6,287 bases of DNA from an uncultured Eubacteriales bacterium (GCA_949742895.1 CATJRT010000183.1:1-6287); one strand, 5' to 3'. Positions 1-5,511 are shown, numbered from the stretch's first letter. Notes: generated by a model from the letters alone, not told the origin. A program made the numbers and translations.

Positions 1-363
1 ACGCTTTTCGCTACCAGCGCTGTACTGACCGCCTACGCATCGGTCGCTGGAAATTCCTGCCTGGAGCAGCAGTTGCACATCCCCAGCTTGGAATACGAGT
101 TGAGCCATGGCTATCCGAGAAACGAGTCGGGAGAGACCTATGGGGACGTGATGCTGGAATCCCCTAATTTGGAATTGGTGGAAAACGCGGATGGCGTGAT
201 AGGCTATATAAAAGCGTCCGAGGTTCCGGGGGCGCAGATCACAACGCCCGAGGAAGCCGTTGCCTATATGAACAGCAGGAAGGGAGACGGCTATTATATG
301 AATATGTATTTGCAGGACGGCAAAACCGTGGTAGGTCAATTTTGGGTTGGTTCGGCAAAATAA
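1..363 (+). CDS. Small exported protein of unknown function, 5' end outside window
   Basis: The reading frame is open from the first base, so the true start lies upstream. A TTG at 73 has no ribosome binding site and is not a credible start. The visible 120 residues begin with a hydrophobic, Ala/Val-rich stretch (about residues 1-17), which looks like the end of a signal peptide. A mature region of about 100 residues follows. The core contains NESGETYG (about 41-48), then GVIGYIKASEV, a TTPEEAVAYM segment, and a C-terminal DGKTVVGQFWVG. The next locus encodes the same pattern in degraded form, so this is a tandem gene family. The pattern resembles small hypothetical exported proteins of Clostridia that I recall only in general terms; no enzymatic motif is visible and I assign no function. 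It is likely extracytoplasmic (inference from the hydrophobic N-terminal end). Confidence 0.7.
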   Translation, partial: TLFATSAVLTAYASVAGNSCLEQQLHIPSLEYELSHGYPRNESGETYGDVMLESPNLELVENADGVIGYIKASEVPGAQITTPEEAVAYMNSRKGDGYYMNMYLQDGKTVVGQFWVGSAK

Positions 364-397
364 GCTATGGTTTTTAATTTTTGAGGAGGATAATTAT

Positions 398-710
398 TCT
401 AAGAAGAGAGGTTATGTGGCCTTATTTTCGCTCATATCGGTAATCTCAAACAACTCTCCAGGGGAAATCTATGCTCGGACCACTCTGTTTCTTGATGAAC
501 TTGGGGATTTAACCAGATTTGATTTTGGCTGAAGGGACAGGGGGAACAATTGGATATGTCAAAGCGGCAGATTTAAATGCTGGTGAGGTTTCTTCACCGG
601 ATGGTGTACTTATTTACCAAGAAATGGCCTCTTTGCGTACCATTCCTTTGTATGAATCGGATGGCGAAACAATCATTGGTTCATTTGTTGTCGGTAATAC
701 ATCTCACTAA
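398..710 (+). pseudogene. Decayed tandem copy of the preceding exported-protein gene
   Basis: A good ribosome binding site (GAGGAGGA, 383-390) lies 20 bases after the upstream gene, but the codon at the expected start (398-400, TCT) is not a start codon. From 401 the frame reads KKRGYVALFSLISVI, a typical signal-peptide beginning, and then NNSPGEIYA, matching NESGETYG of the upstream gene. That frame hits a stop at 530-532. The homology continues one base forward, in the frame from about 513 to 710: PDLILAEG, GTIGYVKAADL, SSPDG, RTIPLYESDGETIIGSFVVG. About one third of the C-terminal 60 residues are identical to the upstream gene. Between the signal-like segment and NNSPGE roughly 20 residues present upstream are missing. 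Start loss, a frameshift near 506-516 and an apparent internal deletion together indicate a pseudogene. A minor in-frame GTG (416) could still produce a short product, but the frameshift would truncate it. Confidence 0.7.
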
Positions 711-721
711 AAGTGTATAAT

Positions 722-776
722 AGTACGCTTCTGTTGCTCGCTTTTTCGGGTGCACAGAAGCGTACTTTTCTGTTTT
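722..776 (+). terminator. Intrinsic terminator after the decayed copy
   Basis: A perfect 13-bp inverted repeat (722-734 AGTACGCTTCTGT with 754-766) encloses a 19-base loop. It is followed by TTTT, C, TG, TTTT. It lies 12 bases after the stop codon at 710. The second half of the T-tract is interrupted, so efficiency may be moderate. Confidence 0.8.
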
Positions 777-940
777 AGAACACTGCCGACACAGCCCCTC
801 CTTTGGAGTTCTCAAGCCAGTGCGGAAAACCGTCCAACCTGCGCCCAAAAAGGAGAAAATTTGCCGCCATCTCCCCACAACGTAAATTTTTCCAGTTTCG
901 CCCACCCCTTCGGCAAAAAGTGACCCAACTAATCCATTAT
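777..940. other. Gene-free spacer upstream of the spoIIA hairpin
   Basis: Together with the flanking terminators this is a stretch of about 290 bases without a credible gene. An open frame starting at 803 runs through it into spoIIAA out of phase and has no ribosome binding site. One AGGAGAAAA block at 851-859 resembles a sigma-H -35 element, but no GAAT-type -10 lies 11-14 bases downstream. A TATAAT hexamer at 938-943 has no matching -35 element at 17 bases. I could not identify a convincing spoIIA promoter here. Confidence 0.5.
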
Positions 941-984
941 AATGAGCGCAATACAGGAATTTTCCTGTATGCGCTCATTTTTTT
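941..984 (+). terminator. Terminator-like hairpin directly upstream of spoIIAA
   Basis: Bases 941-958 pair with 963-979 over 17 base pairs with a single bulged A and a 4-base loop (ATTT). A run of seven T residues follows (978-984). This is the form of a strong intrinsic terminator, yet it ends only 20 bases before the spoIIAA start codon, so no promoter fits between. It may insulate the operon from upstream read-through, or act as an attenuator. A transcript starting about 7 bases after the TATAAT at 938-943 would begin near 950, inside the left arm, and would not form the full hairpin (inference). Confidence 0.7.
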
Positions 985-1004
985 ACCAATAAGGGGGACA
1001 AGCC

Positions 1005-1310
1005 ATGCCCATTACCGTGACCAGCCGGGACAACAGCCTCACCGTCACCCTGTCCGGAGAGATCGACCACCACGGGGCCAGAGCCATGATGACGCAGTTG
1101 GATCAAACCATTGCCGAACGCCTACCCGCCCACCTGATTTTGGATATGTCTGGCGTCACCTTCATGGACAGCTCCGGCATCGCCGTGCTGCTGCGCGCCC
1201 TGCGGCAGGTGGGCCACACCGGCGGCACCCTGCGGGTGACCTCCATCCCAACCCAAGCCAGACGGGTGCTGGACGCCGCTGGAGTAGGGCGGCTCATAAC
1301 CTTGGACTAA
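1005..1310 (+). CDS. spoIIAA: Anti-sigma-F factor antagonist SpoIIAA
   Basis: This is a STAS-domain protein of the forespore sigma-F switch. Unphosphorylated SpoIIAA binds SpoIIAB and displaces sigma-F; SpoIIAB phosphorylates it, and the phosphatase SpoIIE reverses this (known for Bacillus subtilis). The single STAS domain fills the 101 residues. GEIDHH at 18-23 matches the conserved GELDHH, and MDSSG at 54-58 carries the phosphorylatable serine, here Ser56, equivalent to B. subtilis Ser58. The protein is about 15 residues shorter than the B. subtilis one, ending soon after the last STAS strand (VGRLITLD). The ATG at 1005 follows AAGGGGG (991-997) at 7 bases. It is first in an operon with spoIIAB and sigF, with 15 bases to the next start. 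Product identity is very secure from motifs and context. Confidence 0.97.
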   Translation: MPITVTSRDNSLTVTLSGEIDHHGARAMMTQLDQTIAERLPAHLILDMSGVTFMDSSGIAVLLRALRQVGHTGGTLRVTSIPTQARRVLDAAGVGRLITLD

Positions 1311-1325
1311 GGAGGGCTACATAAG

Positions 1326-1784
1326 ATGAAACCAATCGACCAGGTGACTGTCACCTTCACCTCCCGCTCCGCCAACGAGGGCTTTGCCCGGGGAGTAGCG
1401 GCCTGCTTTGCCGCCCAGCTCGACCCTACCCTGGACGAAGTGGCGGATATCAAGACCGCCGTGTCCGAGGCGGTGACCAACGCCATCGTCCACGCCTATC
1501 CGGACTGCCTGGGCAAGGTAACCATGCGCCTGCGGCTCTACGAGGGCAACGAGCTGGAAATTCAGATCAAAGACTCCGGCGTGGGCATTCCCGACGTGGA
1601 GCAGGCCCGCACTCCCCTGTTCACCACCGGCGGCGAGGAGCGCTCCGGCATGGGCTTCACCATCATGGAGAGCTTTATGGACCGCCTGAAGGTCCGCTCC
1701 CAGCCGGGGAAGGGCGTTGTTGTCACCATGCGCAAGCGGATCGCCCGCCGGGCGGGCACACCTCACAGGGGCGAACCCCGATGA
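1326..1784 (+). CDS. spoIIAB: Anti-sigma-F factor and serine kinase SpoIIAB
   Basis: This is a GHKL-fold ATPase that binds sigma-F as a dimer and holds it inactive, and that phosphorylates SpoIIAA. The 152 residues (family about 146) contain the N box EAVTNAIVHAY with Glu48 and Asn52, the G1 box DSGVGI with Asp83, an ATP-lid segment ARTPLFTT (94-101), and the G2 box RSGMGF (106-111). Arg22 in the NEGFAR motif corresponds to B. subtilis Arg20, which contacts SpoIIAA and sigma-F. The ATG at 1326 follows AAGGAGG (1309-1315), which overlaps the spoIIAA stop codon. The last four bases are ATGA, shared with the sigF start, so translation is probably coupled. The C-terminal tail (about 135-152) is Arg-rich, extends a little past the usual end, and lies over two GC-rich inverted repeats. 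Confidence 0.97.
   Translation: MKPIDQVTVTFTSRSANEGFARGVAACFAAQLDPTLDEVADIKTAVSEAVTNAIVHAYPDCLGKVTMRLRLYEGNELEIQIKDSGVGIPDVEQARTPLFTTGGEERSGMGFTIMESFMDRLKVRSQPGKGVVVTMRKRIARRAGTPHRGEPR
1768..1779 (+). promoter_or_regulatory. Hairpin covering the sigF ribosome binding site
   Basis: GGGG (1768-1771) and CCCC (1776-1779) flank a CGAA loop, one base before the sigF ATG at 1781. The only Shine-Dalgarno-like stretch for sigF, AGGGG at 1767-1771, forms the left arm. Just upstream, 1743-1749 and 1751-1757 form another GC-rich palindrome. Ribosomes finishing spoIIAB would open the hairpin, which suggests sigF translation depends on spoIIAB translation. The pairing is seen in the sequence; the coupling is inference. 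Confidence 0.45.
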
Positions 1785-2494
1785 GAGGGCTGGACGCTCC
1801 CGCCCTGCTGGAAGCGGCCCAGGCGGGGGACAACGACGCTTGCGAACGGCTTTTGCTGGACAATAGCGGACTGATCTGGTCGGTGGCCCGGCGGTACTTT
1901 GGCCGTGGAGTAGACCCGGAGGACCTGTACCAGCTTGGTTGTCTGGGATTTTTGAAAGCCATCCGGGGATTCGATACTGGGTACGGCACTCAGTTTTCCA
2001 CCTATGCTGTACCCAAGATTGCCGGGGAGATACGCCGCTTCCTCCGGGACGATGGGACGGTGAAGGTGAGCCGGGGGCTCAAGGACCGGGCCACGCTGGT
2101 GCGCCTGCGACGGCAGGAGTTGGGCCAGCGGCTGGGCCGGGACCCCACCCTGTCCGAGCTGGCCGGGGCCACCGGGCTGGAGCCGGAGGACATTGCCTCT
2201 GCCGAAACCGCCGTCATGAGCGTGGCCTCCCTCCAGGAAGAGAGCGGCGAGGAGGGCTTTTCTCTGGAGGCGGTACTGGGAGACGACGGCATCGAGGACG
2301 AGCTGGTGGAAAAGCTTACCCTGCGCCAAATCATTGACCAACTCTCGGAGCGGGAGCGGTCGGTCATCCTGCTGCGATACTACAAAAATCTCACTCAGGA
2401 GCAGTGCGCCCGAGTGCTGGGGGTAAGCCAGGTGCAGATTTCCCGCATCGAACGCCGGGCAGTGTCCCACCTGCGGGACAAGCTGGAGGCATAG
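1781..2494 (+). CDS. sigF: RNA polymerase sporulation sigma factor SigF
   Basis: Sigma-F is the first compartment-specific sigma factor of sporulation and directs early forespore transcription. The 237 residues (B. subtilis 255) show the sigma-70 order. The region 2 core starts near residue 28, with EDLYQLGCLGFLKAI (47-61) and FDTGYGTQFSTYAVPKI, leading into GEIRRFLRDDGTVKVSR (82-98), a hallmark of SigF/SigG. Region 3 follows (LGRDPTLSELA), then region 4 from about 180 with the helix-turn-helix LTQEQCARVLGVSQVQISRIE. Position directly after spoIIAB, with an ATGA overlap, identifies it as SigF rather than SigG. The operon's dacF and spoVA neighbours known from Bacillus are absent here: a spacer and a SIR2 gene follow instead. 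The first protein helix is short compared with Bacillus. Confidence 0.97.
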   Translation: MRGLDAPALLEAAQAGDNDACERLLLDNSGLIWSVARRYFGRGVDPEDLYQLGCLGFLKAIRGFDTGYGTQFSTYAVPKIAGEIRRFLRDDGTVKVSRGLKDRATLVRLRRQELGQRLGRDPTLSELAGATGLEPEDIASAETAVMSVASLQEESGEEGFSLEAVLGDDGIEDELVEKLTLRQIIDQLSERERSVILLRYYKNLTQEQCARVLGVSQVQISRIERRAVSHLRDKLEA

Positions 2495-2767
2495 GAACGT
2501 CCGAGCTGCCGTGAGCAGCACAGATGGAGCACGGCGTCCACCACCCCGGGGCACACGGTATCCTGTCCGCAGGGACAGTTCAGACGATCTGCGTGCAAAG
2601 GGGACAGGCCTTTCTCTGATGGGACGGCTCCAGTCAGGACGTACAGAAGGGGATAGGGCTTTGCCTTTTTCCGTATGAACCGTCCCTGAAGGGAGAAGGG
2701 CCCTCTCACTGCCTTGTTCAGTCCGGCAGTCCTATCCATATCGTCCCCGTGGGCAGGATATCCCGTA
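2495..2767. other. Hairpin-rich spacer between sigF and its terminator
   Basis: This 273-base stretch contains no convincing + strand gene. It contains several inverted repeats: 2505-2509 with 2515-2519 (GCTGC/GCAGC); 2563-2568 with 2573-2578 (CTGTCC/GGACAG, alternatively with 2602-2607); 2621-2627 with 2680-2686 (GGGACGG/CCGTCCC); and 2708-2713 with 2725-2730 (ACTGCC/GGCAGT). It would form a long structured 3' untranslated region of the spoIIA mRNA, since the first terminator is at 2768. On the - strand an open frame of 114 codons (2739 down to 2395) crosses it and runs about 100 bases antisense into sigF. Its weak GGGGA-type ribosome site and lack of recognisable motifs make it doubtful. 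I recognise no known RNA family. Confidence 0.4.
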
Positions 2768-2806
2768 CCCCCTCCCCTGAAATGGCGGATGGGGGCTTTC
2801 TTTTTT
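2768..2806 (+). terminator. Terminator of the spoIIA-sigF operon
   Basis: CCCCC T CC (2768-2775) pairs with GGA (2787-2789) and GGGGG (2791-2795), with T2790 bulged, around an 11-base loop. The stem is followed by C, TTT, C and six T residues (2801-2806). It lies 274 bases after the sigF stop and just before the SIR2 promoter region. Confidence 0.7.
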
Positions 2807-2825
2807 CATTTGACTGTGCTACAAT
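2797..2825 (+). promoter_or_regulatory. Putative promoter of the SIR2-CPBP unit
   Basis: An extended -10 element TGC-TACAAT (2817-2825) precedes the gene by 22 bases. The -35 position at 17-base spacing (2797-2802, TTTCTT) is poor and overlaps the T-tract of the upstream terminator. An extended -10 can compensate for a weak -35. The predicted start near 2832 gives a leader of only about 16 bases. Confidence 0.4.
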
Positions 2826-2847
2826 GGCTCAAAAGGAGGGAGCGCAT

Positions 2848-3570
2848 ATGACTCCTGTTGAGCAGCTTCAGCAGTGGATTACCGCCAGCGATAACATTGT
2901 ATTCTTTGGCGGCGCGGGCGTGTCCACCGAAAGCGGCATCCCCGACTTCCGCAGCGTGGACGGCCTGTACAGCCAAACCTACGACGATCCGCCGGAAACC
3001 ATCCTGAGCCACACCTATTTCGCCCAAAATTCCGGGAAATTCTACCGCTTTTACCGGGATAAAATGCTCTGTCCGGACGCAAAGCCAAACGCCGCCCACC
3101 GCAAGTTGGCGGAGCTGGAGCAGGCGGGCAAGCTGAAGGCAGTGGTCACACAGAACATCGACGGCCTGCACCAGGCAGCGGGCAGCCGAACTGTGTACGA
3201 GCTCCACGGCTCCGTCCACCGCAACTACTGCACCAAATGCCGCGCCCCCTACGGCCCTGGCTTCATCGCCCAGGGCGCGGACGTTCCACTTTGCCCAGTG
3301 TGCGGTGGAGTGGTGAAGCCCGACGTGGTGCTCTATGAGGAGGGGCTGGACCAGGAGACGGTGGAGGCCGCCGTGCTGGCCATCAGCCGGGCCGAAGTGC
3401 TCATCGTAGGCGGCACCTCCCTGGTGGTCTACCCTGCCGCAGGGCTCATCAACTACTACCAGGGGGATAAGCTGGTGCTCATCAACCGGGACCCCACTCC
3501 CTACGACGGACGGGCTGACCTGGTCATCCACGACTCCATCGGCAAGGTGTTGGGAGGGATTGCGCTATGA
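2848..3570 (+). CDS. NAD-dependent protein deacylase of the SIR2 family (sirtuin)
   Basis: Sirtuins remove acetyl or other acyl groups from lysines in cytosolic proteins, consuming NAD+ and releasing nicotinamide. The 240 residues match the single-domain bacterial sirtuin length. The NAD-binding motif GAGVSTESGIPDFRS spans 22-36. TQNIDGLH (101-108) contributes to the NAD pocket, and His120 in ELHGS is the catalytic base. Cys128, Cys131, Cys149 and Cys152 form the zinc site (CTKC, CPVC). KPDVVLYEE (157-165) and GGTSLVVYPA (about 201-210) complete the fold. I see no change to a key residue. The ATG at 2848 follows AAGGAGG (2833-2839) at 8 bases; an in-frame upstream extension to 2749 has no ribosome site and crosses the terminator. 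The gene overlaps the next by ATGA, so both are probably co-translated. Acyl specificity cannot be read from sequence. Confidence 0.95.
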   Translation: MTPVEQLQQWITASDNIVFFGGAGVSTESGIPDFRSVDGLYSQTYDDPPETILSHTYFAQNSGKFYRFYRDKMLCPDAKPNAAHRKLAELEQAGKLKAVVTQNIDGLHQAAGSRTVYELHGSVHRNYCTKCRAPYGPGFIAQGADVPLCPVCGGVVKPDVVLYEEGLDQETVEAAVLAISRAEVLIVGGTSLVVYPAAGLINYYQGDKLVLINRDPTPYDGRADLVIHDSIGKVLGGIAL

Positions 3571-4466
3571 CAAAGCCAACCAAAGGCCAACGGGCCGCTC
3601 AGATTGCCATTGCGTTGGGCAAATCCGCCTGCTATCTGCTGCTGTTCGTGGGAATGCAGGTGCTGATCTCCGTCCCCTTCTCCCTGCTCATTGCCGGCGC
3701 GGAGCTGTCCGGGAACACAGCCATGGCAAGCCAGCTTTCTGTCTGGCTCTATGACAACGTCATGCTGCTTTCCTTCCTCTCCGGCCTGTTCACCATCGCT
3801 GTCATACTGGCTTTCTATCTCATTCGGCGCAAAAAGCTCAGCGAAGCCCTGTGGCTGCGCCCCCTTCCCGCCCCCACCCTGCTGACCGGCGCGACCCTGG
3901 CCCCCGCCTTCTACCTGGTGGTGACGGTGGTGCTTGCCTCTCTGCCCCATGCGTGGCAGGAGAACTACAGCGATGCGGTGGCCCATCTGGACACCGGTGG
4001 CCTGTGGGCCTTCCTGGCCATCGTCGTTGCAGCCCCGTTGGTGGAAGAGTTCATCTTTCGGGGGCTGGTCCTCACCCGGTTGACCCGCGCCATGCCCGGC
4101 TGGCTGGCGGTGTTGCTGTCCGCCGCCGTGTTCGGCGCACTCCACTCCCATCCCATTCAGTTCGCCTACGCCTTTGCCTTGGGCTGCTTCTTTGGCGCCA
4201 TGGACCTGCGGACGAATTCCATCTGGCCGTCTATCCTGGCCCACTTTGTGTTTAACCTTATCGGCCAGATATTCTCCGCCCTGCCAGACGAAGGGGCGGA
4301 TTTCCTGCTGCTGGCGGTGCTGGGCGTGCTCCTTCTGCTGGCCATCATCCTGCCCATCCTGAATCACTCCGCCATTGCCGCCCTCTTGCGCCGTAAACCC
4401 GCTGCCCCTCCCCCGCCGCCTCCGCCTGCGCCAGGACAGTATGATTTCGATCCTTGGGACAGCTGA
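3567..4466 (+). CDS. CPBP family intramembrane glutamic protease
   Basis: This is a polytopic membrane protein of the CPBP / CAAX-protease-like (ABI) family, whose members cleave within or near the membrane. In bacteria, substrates are mostly unknown; some members give bacteriocin self-immunity. The 299 residues include membrane segments at about 20-45, 65-86, 105-126, 146-160, 178-195, 199-215 and 245-266. The catalytic motifs are EEFIFRG with Glu160, Glu161 and Arg165; FGALH with His193; and HFVFN with His226 and Asn230. This is the full set expected for an active enzyme. The cytosolic tail after residue 274 has two Arg and a Lys, then seven consecutive prolines (281-287), and an acidic end, YDFDPWDS. 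The ATG at 3567 overlaps the SIR2 stop, and no separate ribosome site is needed if coupled (GGGAGG at 3551-3556 is available). The transcript ends at the hairpin at 4509. Confidence 0.92.
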   Translation: MTKPTKGQRAAQIAIALGKSACYLLLFVGMQVLISVPFSLLIAGAELSGNTAMASQLSVWLYDNVMLLSFLSGLFTIAVILAFYLIRRKKLSEALWLRPLPAPTLLTGATLAPAFYLVVTVVLASLPHAWQENYSDAVAHLDTGGLWAFLAIVVAAPLVEEFIFRGLVLTRLTRAMPGWLAVLLSAAVFGALHSHPIQFAYAFALGCFFGAMDLRTNSIWPSILAHFVFNLIGQIFSALPDEGADFLLLAVLGVLLLLAIILPILNHSAIAALLRRKPAAPPPPPPPAPGQYDFDPWDS

Positions 4467-4508
4467 CCCCTTTCCCGTCTGCGGCGGTACAAATTCAAAA
4501 TGCACACA

Positions 4509-4549
4509 GCCGGTCCGCCAAAAGGCGGACCGGCTTGCTCCTTTATTTT
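4509..4549 (+). terminator. Terminator after the CPBP protease gene
   Basis: A perfect 11-bp stem (4509-4519 GCCGGTCCGCC with 4524-4534) closes an AAAA loop. It is followed by TTGCTCCTTTATTTTA. The stem is very stable; the T-tract is interrupted. Confidence 0.85.
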
Positions 4550-4571
4550 ATCGTTTTTCAATAAAAAACAC

Positions 4572-4600
4572 TTGACATTCGATAATCTCTGTGGTATACT
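4572..4600 (+). promoter_or_regulatory. Sigma-A promoter of the DUF2975/HTH unit
   Basis: TTGACA (4572-4577) and TATACT (4595-4600) are separated by exactly 17 bases. This is the closest match to the vegetative consensus in the window. The predicted start near 4607 leaves a leader of about 15 bases before the ATG at 4622, with little space for operators downstream of +1. Confidence 0.88.
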
Positions 4601-4621
4601 TTTGGACAAGAGGTGGTTGAA

Positions 4622-5206
4622 ATGGAACAGACTCCCGTACAGAAGCTGGCACAGGTATTGAAGGTGCTGGTCATCATCACATTCGTGTGCAATATCATCA
4701 CGCTACTCCTTGTGCCCGGACTGGTCGGAATTTGGGCGGAGGGCGGCATTGTTGCCGCTTCGGGCCTGAATCCCTTTACGGAGCGGTCCGTCCTGCGGTT
4801 GGCTGCTCTGTTTTTGGCCTCCTGTGTCCAGTTTTTGACGCGCATCTGGCGCTATGGCCCTCACTGCATCATGCTCACCCTGTTTCTCTGGATCTGCGGC
4901 ATCTGCACCGCCGTCATTCTCTGGCAGGGCAAGCGGGTGCTGGACACCGTCCTCAAGGGCACTCCCTTCTCCATGGATAACGCCAAAAGCCTGAAAACGG
5001 CGGCAGTGTGCTGTTTTGTGATTTCCGGTGCAGCGCTGGCGCGGCTGGTGTGGGGGCTGGCGTACTACCGGAGCATCGGCCCCCTACTCAGCTATAACGC
5101 CCTGTTCGTCCCCATCTTCCTCATGGGCGGACTGCTTTGCATGGTCATGTCCGCCCTGTTCCGTCAGGCGGCGGAGCTGAAGGCGGAAAACGACCTGACC
5201 ATATAG
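4622..5206 (+). CDS. DUF2975 family membrane protein
   Basis: This is a 194-residue integral membrane protein of the DUF2975 family, which is usually encoded next to a small YozG-type HTH regulator, as here. Its biochemical role is not established. Four membrane segments are visible at about 12-36, 83-102, 127-147 and 160-180. Between the second and third lies the family signature VLKGTPFSMDNAKSLK (110-125), and the C-terminus has SALFRQAAELKAENDLTI, typical of the group. The ATG at 4622 is preferred: GAGGTGG (4610-4616) lies 5 bases upstream, while the GTG at 4613 is part of that ribosome site. The next gene begins 9 bases after the stop. The pairing suggests the membrane protein modulates or senses something for the regulator (inference). 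Confidence 0.88.
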   Translation: MEQTPVQKLAQVLKVLVIITFVCNIITLLLVPGLVGIWAEGGIVAASGLNPFTERSVLRLAALFLASCVQFLTRIWRYGPHCIMLTLFLWICGICTAVILWQGKRVLDTVLKGTPFSMDNAKSLKTAAVCCFVISGAALARLVWGLAYYRSIGPLLSYNALFVPIFLMGGLLCMVMSALFRQAAELKAENDLTI

Positions 5207-5215
5207 GGGTGGCAT

Positions 5216-5431
5216 ATGGGAATTATCGTGAATCTCGACGTGATGATGGCCAAACGCAAAATGTCCCTGGGGGAGCTGTCCCAGCGAGTGGACATCACCA
5301 TGGCCAATCTGTCCATTTTGAAGAACAACAAGGCCAAGGCGGTGCGCTTCTCCACGCTGGCCGCCATCTGCAAGGCGCTGGACTGCCAGCCGGGGGACAT
5401 TTTGGAATTCGTCCCCGACGGGGAGAACTGA
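5216..5431 (+). CDS. Small XRE/Cro-type HTH regulator, YozG-like
   Basis: This is a 71-residue DNA-binding protein made almost only of one helix-turn-helix domain. After IIVNLDVMMAKRKMS (3-17), the HTH lies at about 18-37 (LGELSQRVDITMANLSILKN). The family-typical KAKAVRFSTLAAICKALDCQPGDILE occupies 39-64. Proteins of this type accompany DUF2975 membrane proteins in many Firmicutes. The pair is presumably co-transcribed from the promoter at 4572, as the gap is 9 bases with AGGGG (5205-5209) six bases before the ATG. It probably regulates its own operon or a nearby gene, but no operator could be recognised. A strong terminator follows 24 bases after the stop. Confidence 0.9.
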   Translation: MGIIVNLDVMMAKRKMSLGELSQRVDITMANLSILKNNKAKAVRFSTLAAICKALDCQPGDILEFVPDGEN

Positions 5432-5454
5432 CCGCCCTGCCCATATGGACCCAT

Positions 5455-5483
5455 GACCGTCCCGGCTATGGGACGGTCTTTTT
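5455..5483 (+). terminator. Terminator of the DUF2975/HTH operon
   Basis: A perfect 9-bp stem (5455-5463 GACCGTCCC with 5470-5478) with a 6-base loop is followed directly by five T residues (5479-5483). This is a classic intrinsic terminator. Confidence 0.92.
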
Positions 5484-5511
5484 GCACCCAATTTCGAAAG
5501 GAGCCTGTAAA

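Noticed and set aside
506..516. Programmed +1 frameshift in the second family copy.
   Set aside because: No recognisable slippery signal, and the copy also lacks a start codon and part of its N-terminal region, so decay is the simpler reading.
716..721. TATAAT just before the terminator at 722.
   Set aside because: No -35 at 16-18 bases; it is the A/T-rich flank of a terminator stem and lies directly after a gene end.
849..875. Possible sigma-H promoter for spoIIA (AGGAGAAAA at 851-859).
   Set aside because: No GAAT-type -10 occurs at the required distance; only the -35-like half is present.
803..1324. A 173-codon + strand open frame overlapping spoIIAA.
   Set aside because: It is out of phase with spoIIAA, has no ribosome site, and its second half is Arg/His/Pro-rich shadow sequence.
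1763..2554. A 263-codon open frame on the - strand opposite sigF.
   Set aside because: It mirrors the codon structure of sigF and has no motifs. High GC content removes antisense stops.
2749..2847. An upstream, longer start for the SIR2 protein.
   Set aside because: The extension crosses the sigF terminator and the -10 element and has no ribosome site. The ATG at 2848 has an ideal one.
3501..4505. A 334-codon open frame on the - strand opposite the CPBP gene.
   Set aside because: Its composition is Gln/Gly/His-rich low complexity, as expected from the antisense of a Leu/Ala/Pro-rich membrane protein. The + strand frame has all CPBP motifs.
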